This document shows positions 45,801 to 53,942 of a stretch of DNA of 64,000 bases, in pieces. Each line of letters begins with the position of its first letter. Positions within the stretch are counted from its first letter, which is position 1. The translations under genes were made by a program, and so were the position numbers. The DNA comes from Pseudomonas argentinensis (GTDB taxonomy: Bacteria; Pseudomonadota; Gammaproteobacteria; Pseudomonadales; Pseudomonadaceae): positions 1,364,001 through 1,428,000 of the forward strand of contig NZ_CP056087.1 of the NCBI RefSeq assembly GCF_001839655.2, read 5' to 3'. The notes beneath the pieces were generated by a model. That model saw nothing but the letters and a program-made list of their open reading frames with translations, had not been told where the DNA came from and ran no database searches.

Positions 45801-48800
45801 CGCAAACCAGCACAGATTTCGGGGTGTTTGATAACACCCTGAGCATGCCGACCCAGAAGGGCGCCTCAACCAAGATATTCGTCGAGATGCTCGACAATCC
45901 CGGTAGCAAAACCAGTTGGAAAACCGTCCAGGTCACTGCGGGCGAACCCAATCGTATTGTCGCTTCGCTGACTGGGCAGGTTGAAGCGCTGGAACAGGGG
46001 CAAGCGCGCATTGATGTCAAGGTTTACGACAAGTACAACAACTTGGTGGAGGACGGCACTCCTGTTGCTTTCGAAATGGCCGATAGCACGCGAATCGTCG
46101 AGCGCCAGTTGGAAACCGTGGATGGTAAAGCCTTTATTGTGGTGACCGGCGGCGAACTGGATACCTCAAGCACCAAGGCCGTGATTACATCCGGGGTCGC
46201 TAGCACCGAAATGGATATGTCGATCAAAGGCGCCACCATTGAGCTGATCGCCAGCAAGTCTCAGCCGGAGAAAGGTGAGAGCGTTACGCTGACTGCCAAG
46301 GTCAAGCGTGCCAACGGTCAGCCGGCGGTGGGTGTCCCGGTGGTGTTCGATGCCGGTCACGGGGTAATGCAGACGCCTTATCAACTTACCGACTCGGCCG
46401 GGGTAGCCAAATCCACTTTCGTAGCGGGTCTGAACGCCAGTGATGATATTTGGCGCGCCCAAGTTGGCTACATCGCCAGTGCGGAGCTCAATTTCAAGGT
46501 GGTTTCCGGCAGTAATCGCTCCATCGAGGCGCAGGACGCCATGCTGGTAGCGGATGTCGCGGAGCCTGGCGTGGTGACCTATGACAATTACGGCGTGTCG
46601 GTGCAGGCGGCCTATGAGGTCAGTGGCAGCCTGCAGGTTGCTTCGCAAGATGGCGGCCGCGTGCAGATCGGCGATATGTCCGACCCTAACCTGGAACCGC
46701 TGCTGTCATTGCAGATGAGCAGCCTTGATATGGGCACTGATGGCAAAAATATCTTTACCGACGAAGTCGGAGGCGCTAGCGCGGTAGTCAGTAGTGCCGA
46801 AATCGTGCGGGACCATCCGCTAGGCGGGGGCCGCAGTTCAGCGTTCACCGCCGGCGGTCGAGCCACCGTGGCCAATTCGGCACTGCTGGAGCTGGGCGAT
46901 GGTTTAGGCGTGCGTTTGGACATCAAACCCAGTGCTTCCGGCGATGTCCTTGACGTGAATGGTACACACCATTTGGCCTATCAAGGCGACCGGATGGTGT
47001 ACACAGCTCGAACCACCGAGGGCGAGTTCTCGGTGGCGCTCGATGGTGTCGCGGTTGATGCCTGGCACCGTGTGGCGGTGCGTATGTGGCAGGGGCAGAT
47101 CGAGCTATATGTAGACGGCCGTACGGCCCGAACGGCTTATACCGGCGCTCCTGACAGCGTAGGCTCCGGTCTTGTCGTCGGCGGCCTGGCTGCCCATATT
47201 CGTAGCGTAAAGATGTTCGACTGGAACAGTGCACCGCTGATCAGCTTCGCCAATGGCAGTAGCACCGCCAGCTTGCAGGCAGGTGCTAACAAGCTGGTGG
47301 TCAGCAGCCTGGGTAGTCTGGGCAAACGAGTGGTGGGTAGTCAGCTCAAGCAACTGCGTGTTGCTGTAGTCAGTGGCCAGGAGCGCAACTTCATCAGCCT
47401 GCTAACCCGCAACGGTTTTGCTGAACTGGCGGGGCAGATGATGGATGCTTCGCCACCAGCTGATATGCCAATCAGTCAGTATCAACTGAGTAACCCCGTT
47501 TCCCGTCTAATTCCCAGTGCCTATGCCTGGACATGGGACACGGTGTGGGAGACGGCCAAGGAAGGCGTCGGGCTGCTTATTCCGTATGAGGACTTCATCA
47601 CTATTGGTGAGCAACTGATCTATTGGAGCAATGACGATCCCCGTTTTGACGCTGGAACCCTGGCCTTTGCCGCAATCGGTGCAGCTACTGTCATTCCCGT
47701 AGCAAAACCGATCAAACCATTCCTTGCTCCAGCGAAAAAAATGGTTGCAGCGCTGAAGAAATTTCCCGGTATCAAGCATTTCGCCGGCGCTATCGGCAGT
47801 TCGGTAAAGGGCGGGCTGTCCGGCAATACCAAGCGCCTAGAACAGCTATTGCCATTTATCCTGTTAGGGGTCGAGCTGTATCAGGACGAAGAGTCATTCA
47901 GTTTCATGATGAACGCCATCCAGAGTGAGGACGACCTCTGGGTGTGGGTGGATTACCTCTCTCAGCTGGCGCAGGATGCCGGTGGTTTTGGCGAAGAGAC
48001 CGCCTCGATCATGGTGCCGAAGAATGCTTCCTGGCTGGTCAATAACAGCGGTCTGGTGCCTTATGCCTATGCGCTGACGCCTCGGCAGAAAGTGGCGGCT
48101 GACCTGACTAAGGCGCTGCGGCGCCTGAGCAAGTCGATCAAAAATCCAAAAGAGTTCACCCCCGCTCTCAAGGAAGTGCTGAAGGAAATGAAGAATGAAG
48201 GCGCCGCGGTCAAAAAACTGATGACCGATGGCACCTTCCTCAATGGTGCGATGGCATTGGGCGCGGCGAAGATTCGCCACTTCTTTACCAGCAGCAAGAA
48301 CTGGCGGGTTCGCCGGGAGGTGGTGTTGTTTGCCGTGCTCTATCTGTCCGAGGAGCAAGCGGCAGGCAGACTAAATATCGATAAATCCAAGTTCGCGAGC
48401 TTGCTGGCCGATCTTATTTCTGGGTTCGCGTATAAGCAGCACGGTGCGATATTCCAGCTGGTGCAGATGATGGGCTACCAGATTAAGGCTAACTATGGGC
48501 CAGCTCCAAAAATGCAGATCGTGGGTATTGATGAGGTGCGTCAGGCATACCGATTGGCAGATCTTCCGGGGGTGGGTCCGGCAAGGGATTCGGACCAACC
48601 CTATAAGCGTCGGATTGATATTGTGCTGGCCCCCGATGGGGATAAAACCAAGGAGCAGTGGGTGGAGCTTAAGTCTCTGGCAGGGCCGTTCAGCGCGAGC
48701 TGGTTCGATAGTGACGTCAACAAGTCCGGTAATGCTGACGATACCAATGATGAGGCGCGTGGCTATTACCGGCAGTTTTTCCATGACCTGCGCTTGAACC

Positions 48801-49186
48801 AGAAATTGGTTAATACTAATAATCTCGGCCTCATCGTCGGCCAGGATGGTCAGGTTCTGAAACACCAGGGTAATAGTGTGTTTTTCTGGTATTTCCAGGA
48901 CTTTAAGCAGACGCCTACGTCTTCTAAATCCCCGACCAAAGCCGATGAGGCTATTGCGCAGAAGGCGTTCTGTGCCTTGCCCAGAGGCTTGGGAGATGCA
49001 ACAGGCTTTTACAAACAGAACTTCGCGCAGTCGGCCAAGGTTACGGCGAGGGAATGTCAGGCAATAGTGAAACTCTCGGTATCTTTGCGTGATACCAAAA
49101 GTTATTTTGAAGAGTACCTGGTTACCTACGCAGACCAGTTGGACATCAAAGACTTCATCAATATTGTTAAAAACATCGGGGAGTAA
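42896..49186 (+). CDS. Large secreted protein with Ig-like and LamG-like domains and a C-terminal PD-(D/E)XK nuclease candidate
   Basis: The start at 42896 has AAGGA 11 bp upstream. A long Sec signal ends at AQA (residue 40). The N-terminal 900 residues match no family I recognise. Ig-like/Big_1-type domains occupy about residues 930-1205 and a LamG/concanavalin-like domain about 1212-1444. A hydrophobic segment (about 1586-1636) precedes the C-terminal region, as in many polymorphic toxins. Around residues 1862-2035, the strand RRIDIVLAP and then WVELKSL place D1908, E1924 and K1926 in the D...ExK order of PD-(D/E)XK nucleases. Two small genes follow after 2 bp and 15 bp, matching a toxin-immunity layout. 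Function as a DNase or RNase effector is inferred; a structural protein with a vestigial nuclease fold is the alternative. Confidence 0.75.
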   Translation: MDMLRMSTSPRSRCAVRRKVSLLGLLFGLVLGGWTVTAQAFFSLGMIPGLYVPQTYYKHGAVYTRTLVPGPSGRPVYVEYDSSGKEAREIGEAVGAFERAQVMSGDTYRALLKRKSDTLERYPSGEILTAAAYRGKTFKTVTGETISKPNLDEGMLTVIVRAEKELFTIDGKDLVLLQLPVKDGVTPDSASKSLLLSKEGDILAQTANAIGFRVGFFGKDGQVSDTLSRDRDAQIYGPMAGVGVTLGGYIPGGYGVTDSNGKYSMNYFLPSCPGFVFEYTTPAFLELQYKRFNPRGGSYMPYYMTRQDYDVCNGLGVYSLSAAMVIATAATPIKRPMDFPVDLMVIDGAATVKGAKVGDSTAYSAETSDRARTLQEKYDFDGDEKPEFVVPGKKVTKQVEGKPKEVFVTTSVEEAEFQGIYLSSRYDSAPTNTEETAPDFTRLIDTAADFKDRGLLESITTEDLTDTDIYVFRESNGQLVAERRGLHENELYKTYSGVDDGQGAFRFTIQLRGSAENFYSVAGRTGEANFTKWQSAGGFKEEFQKRTANHLKAGEQVRIIAINRPTGYIGSKSFQLQSSLSGNLINLNSQQIQMGPPNLKIWAERKSKIESGMTKGDEKKQLIGNEGAGLGSDISIAIYSDWRDADGSPLPEELADYGYTGRLAKIVAANQLAPVGANSLSQFKIKPGQQVQVIQLPEKVLAKQHLYLQVAGQPENRNPNFSSEGAGKGILKHRPTHYVPVLVPLHDEETSEISRQAYRKADKEHPELNLKKPEPRYSWQYRPEMQFSLYDLNVKEIRREDAEGVNTDIYSNKTPTIVSSDRYVSFIYDFIKSSFETLETWSDRGEREIVLAFGQEEVKATIGKGQTIKFEDIGQLGKLDADDFLSLRLYTNNDVGNVLWEFAFETLALESTNIGFKEETASSYLLSADDPQLNLKATLLGYSSRDPDRKKPVTIRWSLQGAGTLANASQTSTDFGVFDNTLSMPTQKGASTKIFVEMLDNPGSKTSWKTVQVTAGEPNRIVASLTGQVEALEQGQARIDVKVYDKYNNLVEDGTPVAFEMADSTRIVERQLETVDGKAFIVVTGGELDTSSTKAVITSGVASTEMDMSIKGATIELIASKSQPEKGESVTLTAKVKRANGQPAVGVPVVFDAGHGVMQTPYQLTDSAGVAKSTFVAGLNASDDIWRAQVGYIASAELNFKVVSGSNRSIEAQDAMLVADVAEPGVVTYDNYGVSVQAAYEVSGSLQVASQDGGRVQIGDMSDPNLEPLLSLQMSSLDMGTDGKNIFTDEVGGASAVVSSAEIVRDHPLGGGRSSAFTAGGRATVANSALLELGDGLGVRLDIKPSASGDVLDVNGTHHLAYQGDRMVYTARTTEGEFSVALDGVAVDAWHRVAVRMWQGQIELYVDGRTARTAYTGAPDSVGSGLVVGGLAAHIRSVKMFDWNSAPLISFANGSSTASLQAGANKLVVSSLGSLGKRVVGSQLKQLRVAVVSGQERNFISLLTRNGFAELAGQMMDASPPADMPISQYQLSNPVSRLIPSAYAWTWDTVWETAKEGVGLLIPYEDFITIGEQLIYWSNDDPRFDAGTLAFAAIGAATVIPVAKPIKPFLAPAKKMVAALKKFPGIKHFAGAIGSSVKGGLSGNTKRLEQLLPFILLGVELYQDEESFSFMMNAIQSEDDLWVWVDYLSQLAQDAGGFGEETASIMVPKNASWLVNNSGLVPYAYALTPRQKVAADLTKALRRLSKSIKNPKEFTPALKEVLKEMKNEGAAVKKLMTDGTFLNGAMALGAAKIRHFFTSSKNWRVRREVVLFAVLYLSEEQAAGRLNIDKSKFASLLADLISGFAYKQHGAIFQLVQMMGYQIKANYGPAPKMQIVGIDEVRQAYRLADLPGVGPARDSDQPYKRRIDIVLAPDGDKTKEQWVELKSLAGPFSASWFDSDVNKSGNADDTNDEARGYYRQFFHDLRLNQKLVNTNNLGLIVGQDGQVLKHQGNSVFFWYFQDFKQTPTSSKSPTKADEAIAQKAFCALPRGLGDATGFYKQNFAQSAKVTARECQAIVKLSVSLRDTKSYFEEYLVTYADQLDIKDFINIVKNIGE

Positions 49187-49188
49187 CG

Positions 49189-50190
49189 ATGAGCGGGAAT
49201 TCGTTCGCTGGATTTGACTTGAGCTACTGGAAAACCAAGGACAAAACCTGGGTGGCAGAGCGCGAGCAGGCCTGGCAACAGGTTGAAATATTGCTGCAGG
49301 GCCTGTCTCAACCGAAAAAGTGCAAAGCGATCAGCAAGCGCTATTTCATGAAAGGCATGCTGCCGGATTGGCAAAAGCACCTGGACGATGAGGACAGTCC
49401 GCTCAATCTGCTGTTGTTTCTCTATTTGCACCCAAGCCGTGATGAGCAGGTTTTGCGTGCGCAGCGTGAGTTGTATCTGAATGCGCCCTGTATCCGAGCC
49501 CGCGACGTACTTCAAGGTATGGGTGATTTGTTGACGATTGGCTCCTTGATCAGTTCGACGGGTGGCTTTGTGGTCGCTCGAGAGGAAGTCATCGCCAAAG
49601 AGCTACCGCACCTTGTTGATAAGTTGGAGTCGTTGCCACCGGTGGGCAATAAGCCTCCTTTCATCATATATAAAAAGTTGGTGCTACAAACCGAAGGCAA
49701 TAACGAAAAGTTTTTTTCGCTACTTTGGCCTGAGGCTTCTCAGCGCACGCTTAAGCTGCCTGGCGAGCGCAAGGAAATGATGTTGCCCGTGCTTGACCAT
49801 GATCTACTGTGGACACTGAGTCGTTGGCTCACCTTACCGCTTCCTCTAAATGCTGGTTCTATGGATATGCTGTTTCAGTACCCGCAGCCGCGCGAAAGCT
49901 GGTACGCTCAAGCCGCTACTGCGTCGATTCCATCCGAGCGGTTTACCAGTCTATTTCTGGTGGCGCTCTACCGGATATACCATTTCGATCAGGCCGCTGA
50001 AGGTGAAACACCACGTACTCATTTTGTACATGAAATGATCGATATGTTTGACTCCCGAGATTTCACTCCGGCCTTTAAAGAGGCATGGGCTCATATCAAA
50101 GCGGGAGGCCTGGATATCCAGAATCCGTGGTCAAATGATTATGTACTGAACGGCTCGTCATTTCTGAGCAAGGTTCGTTTATCTGAGTGA
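49189..50190 (+). CDS. Unknown cytoplasmic protein, candidate immunity/accessory gene (333 residues)
   Basis: The ATG lies 2 bp after the stop of the nuclease-tipped gene, and GGGGAG overlapping that stop serves as its ribosome-binding site. The protein has no signal peptide and no clear membrane segment. It is rich in Trp, Tyr and Leu, mostly helical by composition (an example is WVAEREQAWQQVEILLQG), and matches no family I recognise. Tight coupling to the candidate toxin suggests immunity, or an adaptor/chaperone for the effector tip. Its length is greater than that of most nuclease immunity proteins. Confidence 0.6.
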   Translation: MSGNSFAGFDLSYWKTKDKTWVAEREQAWQQVEILLQGLSQPKKCKAISKRYFMKGMLPDWQKHLDDEDSPLNLLLFLYLHPSRDEQVLRAQRELYLNAPCIRARDVLQGMGDLLTIGSLISSTGGFVVAREEVIAKELPHLVDKLESLPPVGNKPPFIIYKKLVLQTEGNNEKFFSLLWPEASQRTLKLPGERKEMMLPVLDHDLLWTLSRWLTLPLPLNAGSMDMLFQYPQPRESWYAQAATASIPSERFTSLFLVALYRIYHFDQAAEGETPRTHFVHEMIDMFDSRDFTPAFKEAWAHIKAGGLDIQNPWSNDYVLNGSSFLSKVRLSE

Positions 50191-50205
50191 ATAGAGGGCT
50201 GCCTG

Positions 50206-50640
50206 ATGGGCGATGACGTGCGTAACGGTAATTCGATGATCACCATCGACTGTTCCCAAATTTCAGCCCTACTAGTTGCCCTCGATTATTCAGGCGATGA
50301 TGATCTTGGGCCTGCAGAGAATCTGATCGAATGCATGCTGTTGAACAATTGGGGGTGCGTTGGGCAATCAGCCGATTTTTTGGCTTTTACGCACGATCCC
50401 GACGAGCCAATGAATTGGGATAGTTTCGTGCAACTGGTGCCTTTCGTTCAAGAAGGTAGTTATTTCGAGCAACGTCCTGGTGATTATGTGCTGGACCTTC
50501 AAGGCAATAGCAGGCCCGGGGTAATGCGCGCCAGTGTCGAGGGTGGGGTTTTACATTGCCGTCTTTACGCCTTGGTCAAAGGTGCCGACGGTTTCAGCAT
50601 CCGGCAGTTGATCGAAGAAATAGATCCTCAGCTAATTTAG
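50206..50640 (+). CDS. Small acidic protein, candidate immunity gene (144 residues)
   Basis: It starts 15 bp after the previous gene with AGAGGG upstream; an internal ATG at 50236 is an alternative start. The 144 residues are strongly acidic (DYSGDDDLGPAENLIE, DPDEPMNWD, LIEEIDPQLI) and have no signal peptide. Small acidic cytoplasmic proteins downstream of secreted nucleases are commonly immunity proteins that mask a basic active site. No family is recognised. It converges with the minus-strand signal peptidase gene, the two 3' ends overlapping by 4 bp. Confidence 0.6.
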   Translation: MGDDVRNGNSMITIDCSQISALLVALDYSGDDDLGPAENLIECMLLNNWGCVGQSADFLAFTHDPDEPMNWDSFVQLVPFVQEGSYFEQRPGDYVLDLQGNSRPGVMRASVEGGVLHCRLYALVKGADGFSIRQLIEEIDPQLI

Positions 50641-51329
50641 TTAACCGTCTTCAGGCGCCAATGCCAGCTTTCATCGCTAGCTGACCAACTCACTAGCTTC
50701 AAACAGACCCGCCCATTGACTTTGTTGAGGTCGATACCTCCCAGCTTGCGACTGTCCGTGCTGAGAGCTGGATTGTCCCCCAGCACGTATAGCTGCCCGT
50801 CTTTCACCGCATTTTCGCTACCCGGCCAATCGGCGCTGCGTTTGACCACGGCGAAGTCTTCTCCATACTGAAACACCACTATGTCGCCGGTCAGAGGCGG
50901 CTTGGTGTGGTAGGCCCAAGTGTCTACCAGAATGAAATCGCCAGGCTCCAGGGTGGGAGTCATGGAGGGTGAGGGCACAAAGTACACCTGGATGCCCAGT
51001 AAAGTTACTTTGTAGAAAAAAGTTAAGGTTAGGCCAGCGGCACTGAGTAGGACAAAAGTGAACAATGTCAGCAGACGCTTTTTCAGCGATCCCAGGGTTG
51101 TTAGATATCCAAGGCTGCAAGCGGCACCGATAGTGACCAGCACTGCAACCAAGCCTGCGAGCAGGTGCCAGCCGATGGGGCACAGTAGCAGGCGGCTCAG
51201 CACGAGCCCAGTCAGTCCAAGGTAAAACGCCAGTTGAAACATCAGCGCCAGCGCAGGACGGCCGCAGTAGGCAAAACCTGCACCGGGAAGAAATACGTTG
51301 AGCACAAAGGTGAGTGATCGCTGCAGCAT
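50637..51329 (-). CDS. Short signal peptidase I (S26A), copy 1
   Basis: The ATG at 51329 is preferred over a TTG 39 bp upstream because it gives 230 residues, exactly the length of the second copy, with co-linear motifs. Signatures are PSPSMTPTLEPGDF (nucleophile Ser122), GDIVVF, VVKRSADWPG (general base Lys163) and GDNPALSTDSR (box E). Three or four hydrophobic N-terminal segments (about residues 8-24, 28-50, 55-75, 87-110) anchor it in the inner membrane with the active site outside. At 230 residues it is shorter than E. coli LepB (324). It may be an accessory peptidase for the large Sec substrates encoded nearby. It faces a fragment of gspE across a short gap. Confidence 0.85.
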   Translation of the reverse strand: MLQRSLTFVLNVFLPGAGFAYCGRPALALMFQLAFYLGLTGLVLSRLLLCPIGWHLLAGLVAVLVTIGAACSLGYLTTLGSLKKRLLTLFTFVLLSAAGLTLTFFYKVTLLGIQVYFVPSPSMTPTLEPGDFILVDTWAYHTKPPLTGDIVVFQYGEDFAVVKRSADWPGSENAVKDGQLYVLGDNPALSTDSRKLGGIDLNKVNGRVCLKLVSWSASDESWHWRLKTVN

Positions 51330-51459
51330 GGTTGTGACAGAACATCTGAGTCTTGGGGGCTGGAGCAATCTACTGGATTTCTATCCCGCTGCGTGTGCGA
51401 TCCATCTTAGCACTGGTACTCCCGCCAAACTGCGTTCCTCTCTGCGCACCCCCGCACGA

Positions 51460-51681
51460 ATTCTCCCCCCCCAACCTGCTATTTAATTGCTATCCAATAG
51501 CCAGCACCCGTCTGGCGCTGCCTGCTGGGCTCTTGGCCCTCGATCCCGTCGCTGTTTACACATGGATTGTGCGATGTCGGTTTCCCCTTCTTTCGATGCG
51601 CCTGATGCCTCCGTTGAGCCGGTTGCGTGCTGTTCGCCTTTGCCAAGCGCCGCGGGGTCTTGTTGCACCTAGGGGCAGATG
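51460..51681 (+). pseudogene. gspE duplicate, fragment 1 (upstream region plus first ~60 codons)
   Basis: The sequence matches 62006-62236, the region just before and at the start of intact gspE, at high identity. The match covers the C-rich run, the stretch CCAATAGCCAGCACCCGTCT and codons [14 protein letters not shown] deletion after the EPV codons puts the copy out of frame. Homology starts abruptly at 51460 and stops at 51681, where the transposase element begins. Confidence 0.8.
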
Positions 51682-51684
51682 CAC

Positions 51685-51711
51685 AATCAATGGGGTCAGA
51701 GTCATTGATTT
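51685..51711 (+). repeat. Left inverted end of RAYT element
   Basis: It reads AATCAATGGGGTCAGAGTCA and seven more bases; the reverse complement recurs at 52472-52498 with a single G/A difference. Confidence 0.75.
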
Positions 51712-51762
51712 GGGTGTCACATAGTAGTTATTCTTTCCCAGTCCCGAGGAGAGGAGCACACC

Positions 51763-52473
51763 ATGGCCCGTTTACCCCGCCTTTATTTTCCGGGATGCGT
51801 CCAGCATGTGATTCAGCGAGGCAACAATCGTGAGGCCTGCTTTTACGATGAGGCGGATTACAAGGTCTACCTTTCCTTTCTGAACGACGCGGCCAAAAAA
51901 TACCAAGTCGCCATTCATGCTTTTGTGCTTATGACGAATCATGTGCATCTGCTCGCTACGCCCAGCAATGAACAGGGCATTAGCCGGCTGATGCAGGCTC
52001 TGGGGCGTCGATACGTTCAATACTTCAATTTCACTTACGGTCGTACCGGTACCCTATGGGAGGGGCGATATAAATCGACGCTAGTCGATAGTGACAGTTA
52101 CCTGCTAACGGTTTACCGCTATCTAGAACTGAACCCGGTACGAGCAGGCATGGTTGCTCATGCATCGGAATATCCATGGTCAAGTTATCAAGCCAATGCC
52201 TTGGGCAAGCCTATCCAGCTGCTCACGCCACACGCACTCTATCTTCGGCTCGGTAAAACAGAGGAGGAGCGCCAGAGCGCCTACCGTTCATTGTTCCGGG
52301 GTCGATTGCCTGATCGACAGTTGGCGGAGATTCGTGAGGCGACGAACAAGGGGTGGGCTCTTGGCGATGATCGGTTCAAGGCTCAAATTGAGCTCAAGAC
52401 GGGTAGGAGAACTGTTCCCCTGAGGCGAGGCGGGGACAGGAAATCTGCGGGGTATCGAGAGGTAAGCCGCTAA
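51763..52473 (+). CDS. REP-associated tyrosine transposase (RAYT, IS200-like Y1 family)
   Basis: The start is supported by GAGGAG 8 bp upstream. The 236-residue protein opens with the typical MARLPRLYFPGCVQHVIQRG. It has the HUH metal motif in TNHVHLL (His60, His62) and a LGRRYVQYFN region holding the likely catalytic tyrosine (Tyr84 or Tyr87), followed by LNPVRAGMV and YPWSSYQ, which are family hallmarks. Length and motif order are normal, so it is probably intact. It would nick and rejoin single-stranded DNA at its flanking ends. Confidence 0.9.
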   Translation: MARLPRLYFPGCVQHVIQRGNNREACFYDEADYKVYLSFLNDAAKKYQVAIHAFVLMTNHVHLLATPSNEQGISRLMQALGRRYVQYFNFTYGRTGTLWEGRYKSTLVDSDSYLLTVYRYLELNPVRAGMVAHASEYPWSSYQANALGKPIQLLTPHALYLRLGKTEEERQSAYRSLFRGRLPDRQLAEIREATNKGWALGDDRFKAQIELKTGRRTVPLRRGGDRKSAGYREVSR

Positions 52474-52498
52474 ATCAATGACTCTGACCCTATTGATT
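52472..52498 (-). repeat. Right inverted end of RAYT element
   Basis: This 27-nt end overlaps the last codon and stop of the transposase and is the reverse complement of 51685-51711 except for one base. Confidence 0.75.
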
Positions 52499-52502
52499 CG
52501 GG

Positions 52503-52571
52503 AGTTTTGATGATGTTAGTGATGCTGTAAATGAAGCTGTTAAATTAATTTTGTCTGGAGTTCCGGGTTGA
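52503..52571 (+). pseudogene. Truncated C-terminal tail of a lost gene, coupled to the next ORF
   Basis: Immediately after the RAYT right end, an open frame reads SFDDVSDAVNEAVKLILSGV and ends at TGA 52569-52571. That stop overlaps the next gene's start as TGATG. The tail reads like a helical protein end and its base composition is low in GC. It is probably the last 22 codons of a gene whose body was lost, perhaps a toxin whose partner follows. Confidence 0.35.
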
Positions 52572-53920
52572 TGGTTATTTTTAGTTTCCCGCACGGCTAT
52601 TACGGGGCGGAGGTTGGTGCGCTAGATTTTGCGTCAGACATTGGCTCGCTTATTGTTGCCAGTGATAATGTTAAGCTTGCAGCTCCATTAGATGCTATTA
52701 ATCTGGTGGGCGGTAGGGTTTCTGGTCCGTTTTGGATATTGAGATTAGCAAATAAGCTGTATCTAGCTTGTTATGGTGATAGAGAATTCAAGTTTAAATC
52801 GAGGTCTTCGCCCAGTGCGTGTGAAAATTACTTGGTCGCTACAGAGGGGGGTGAATTATCTAGTGAGGAAATTGTAGTAATAGATTCTAGTGGCGAAGAG
52901 CTCTATCGGGTTCCTTTCCAGTATCAGAAACACTTGGGTGATCACCATCTGGCACTGGGTAGCGATACTGAGTGGCGTATATTCAACATGACTGGAAAGG
53001 TGGTGTTTTCAATTATACGGCCGGCAAGTAGTAACAATCGTGGTGTGGCACGTTTTAGCAAACCGTTGTTCTTTTTCCCACTGAGCCCTGGGGAAGAATA
53101 CGAGGTATACGATGTAGAGGGGGAGCGAGCAACTGGCGTGCGGCGCTTCAATGGAGTCATTCTGGCGGTACAGGATCTCCCTGACGGCAGTGTGTTGGTG
53201 GTGGACTTTGCCGGTATACAGCGTTTTCGAATTGGCGATGGTGGCATTGAGGTTTCGCCCGTGCTTACCTTCGAGTCGGCGGTGGGCGAGGAAACCCGCG
53301 TGCTGGCTTGGGTAGATGATCGTAATGCCTATCTGGCGTTCGATATCTATGAAGCGCAAAGCCTCTTATTTTTACCTCTGAACGGTGATCCGTCGCAATG
53401 GCTATCGTTTCCCACTGAGTGGCGAATCGATGGCGGAACTTATGGTTTCAAGGAGGGATTTAACATCCTGCCACTGGCCCGGCGCTACCATACATTTGAT
53501 CGCGCGCAGTTGATTTGGGCACCGGAAGAGACTCTTAGCCAGGACTCGTTTCATCTGGATATTTCCGACAATATTGAAATTGAGCAGACCGCCTCGACCG
53601 TTAAGGGCAAGCATGGTTACTGCATTTGTGTGAGGGATGAGTCGGTCAATAAAGCCATCCGCTCAGCCGCCAGCGAACTGAGCCGGCTTATTCATGAAAC
53701 CTGCGATCATCCGTTGGGATGGGACGGTAATATTCTGGATAAAAAGTTCGACGGACAGTTTCGCGTGGAGATCTATTCATTGGACAGACCCAGTGAGTTC
53801 GAACAGGGCTATTTAACCGATTTTGTGGCGAAGTTCCGTGAGGCTCTCTATTTCAAACCAGCCAAGAGCAAAGCGAGCTTGGCGGTTGAAATTGCATGGA
53901 GAAACTTTGAGGGGGTGTAG
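52571..53920 (+). CDS. Unknown 449-residue protein, possible orphan immunity protein
   Basis: The ATG at 52571 has CTGGAG about 10 bp upstream and overlaps the stop of a truncated upstream frame. The protein has no signal peptide. The first 320 residues are beta-rich with short repeated strands (LVVDFAGIQRFRIGDGGI, RVLAWVDDRNAYLAFDIYEA) that suggest a WD- or propeller-like fold. The last 90 residues are helical. I recognise no family. The coupling to a lost gene tail next to a polymorphic-toxin region makes an immunity role possible. Lower GC than its neighbours points to horizontal transfer. Confidence 0.6.
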   Translation: MVIFSFPHGYYGAEVGALDFASDIGSLIVASDNVKLAAPLDAINLVGGRVSGPFWILRLANKLYLACYGDREFKFKSRSSPSACENYLVATEGGELSSEEIVVIDSSGEELYRVPFQYQKHLGDHHLALGSDTEWRIFNMTGKVVFSIIRPASSNNRGVARFSKPLFFFPLSPGEEYEVYDVEGERATGVRRFNGVILAVQDLPDGSVLVVDFAGIQRFRIGDGGIEVSPVLTFESAVGEETRVLAWVDDRNAYLAFDIYEAQSLLFLPLNGDPSQWLSFPTEWRIDGGTYGFKEGFNILPLARRYHTFDRAQLIWAPEETLSQDSFHLDISDNIEIEQTASTVKGKHGYCICVRDESVNKAIRSAASELSRLIHETCDHPLGWDGNILDKKFDGQFRVEIYSLDRPSEFEQGYLTDFVAKFREALYFKPAKSKASLAVEIAWRNFEGV

Positions 53921-53942
53921 GTCGCGCTCTGTTTATCAGTTT

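Larger units (their letters stand above)
51685..52498 (+). mobile_element. RAYT-type (Y1 transposase) element with 27-bp inverted ends
   Basis: An 814-bp unit is bounded by inverted repeats at 51685-51711 and 52472-52498. They match over 27 nt with one mismatch and share the GGGTCAGAGTCATTGATTT core. The right end overlaps the transposase stop codon. The element lies in a duplicated gspE fragment. REP-associated transposases usually act on palindromic ends through single-stranded intermediates. Confidence 0.75.

Noticed and set aside
50637..51368. Longer signal peptidase starting at TTG 51368
   Set aside because: The extra 13 residues are not shared with the paralogue, and ATG 51329 gives identical 230-residue lengths.
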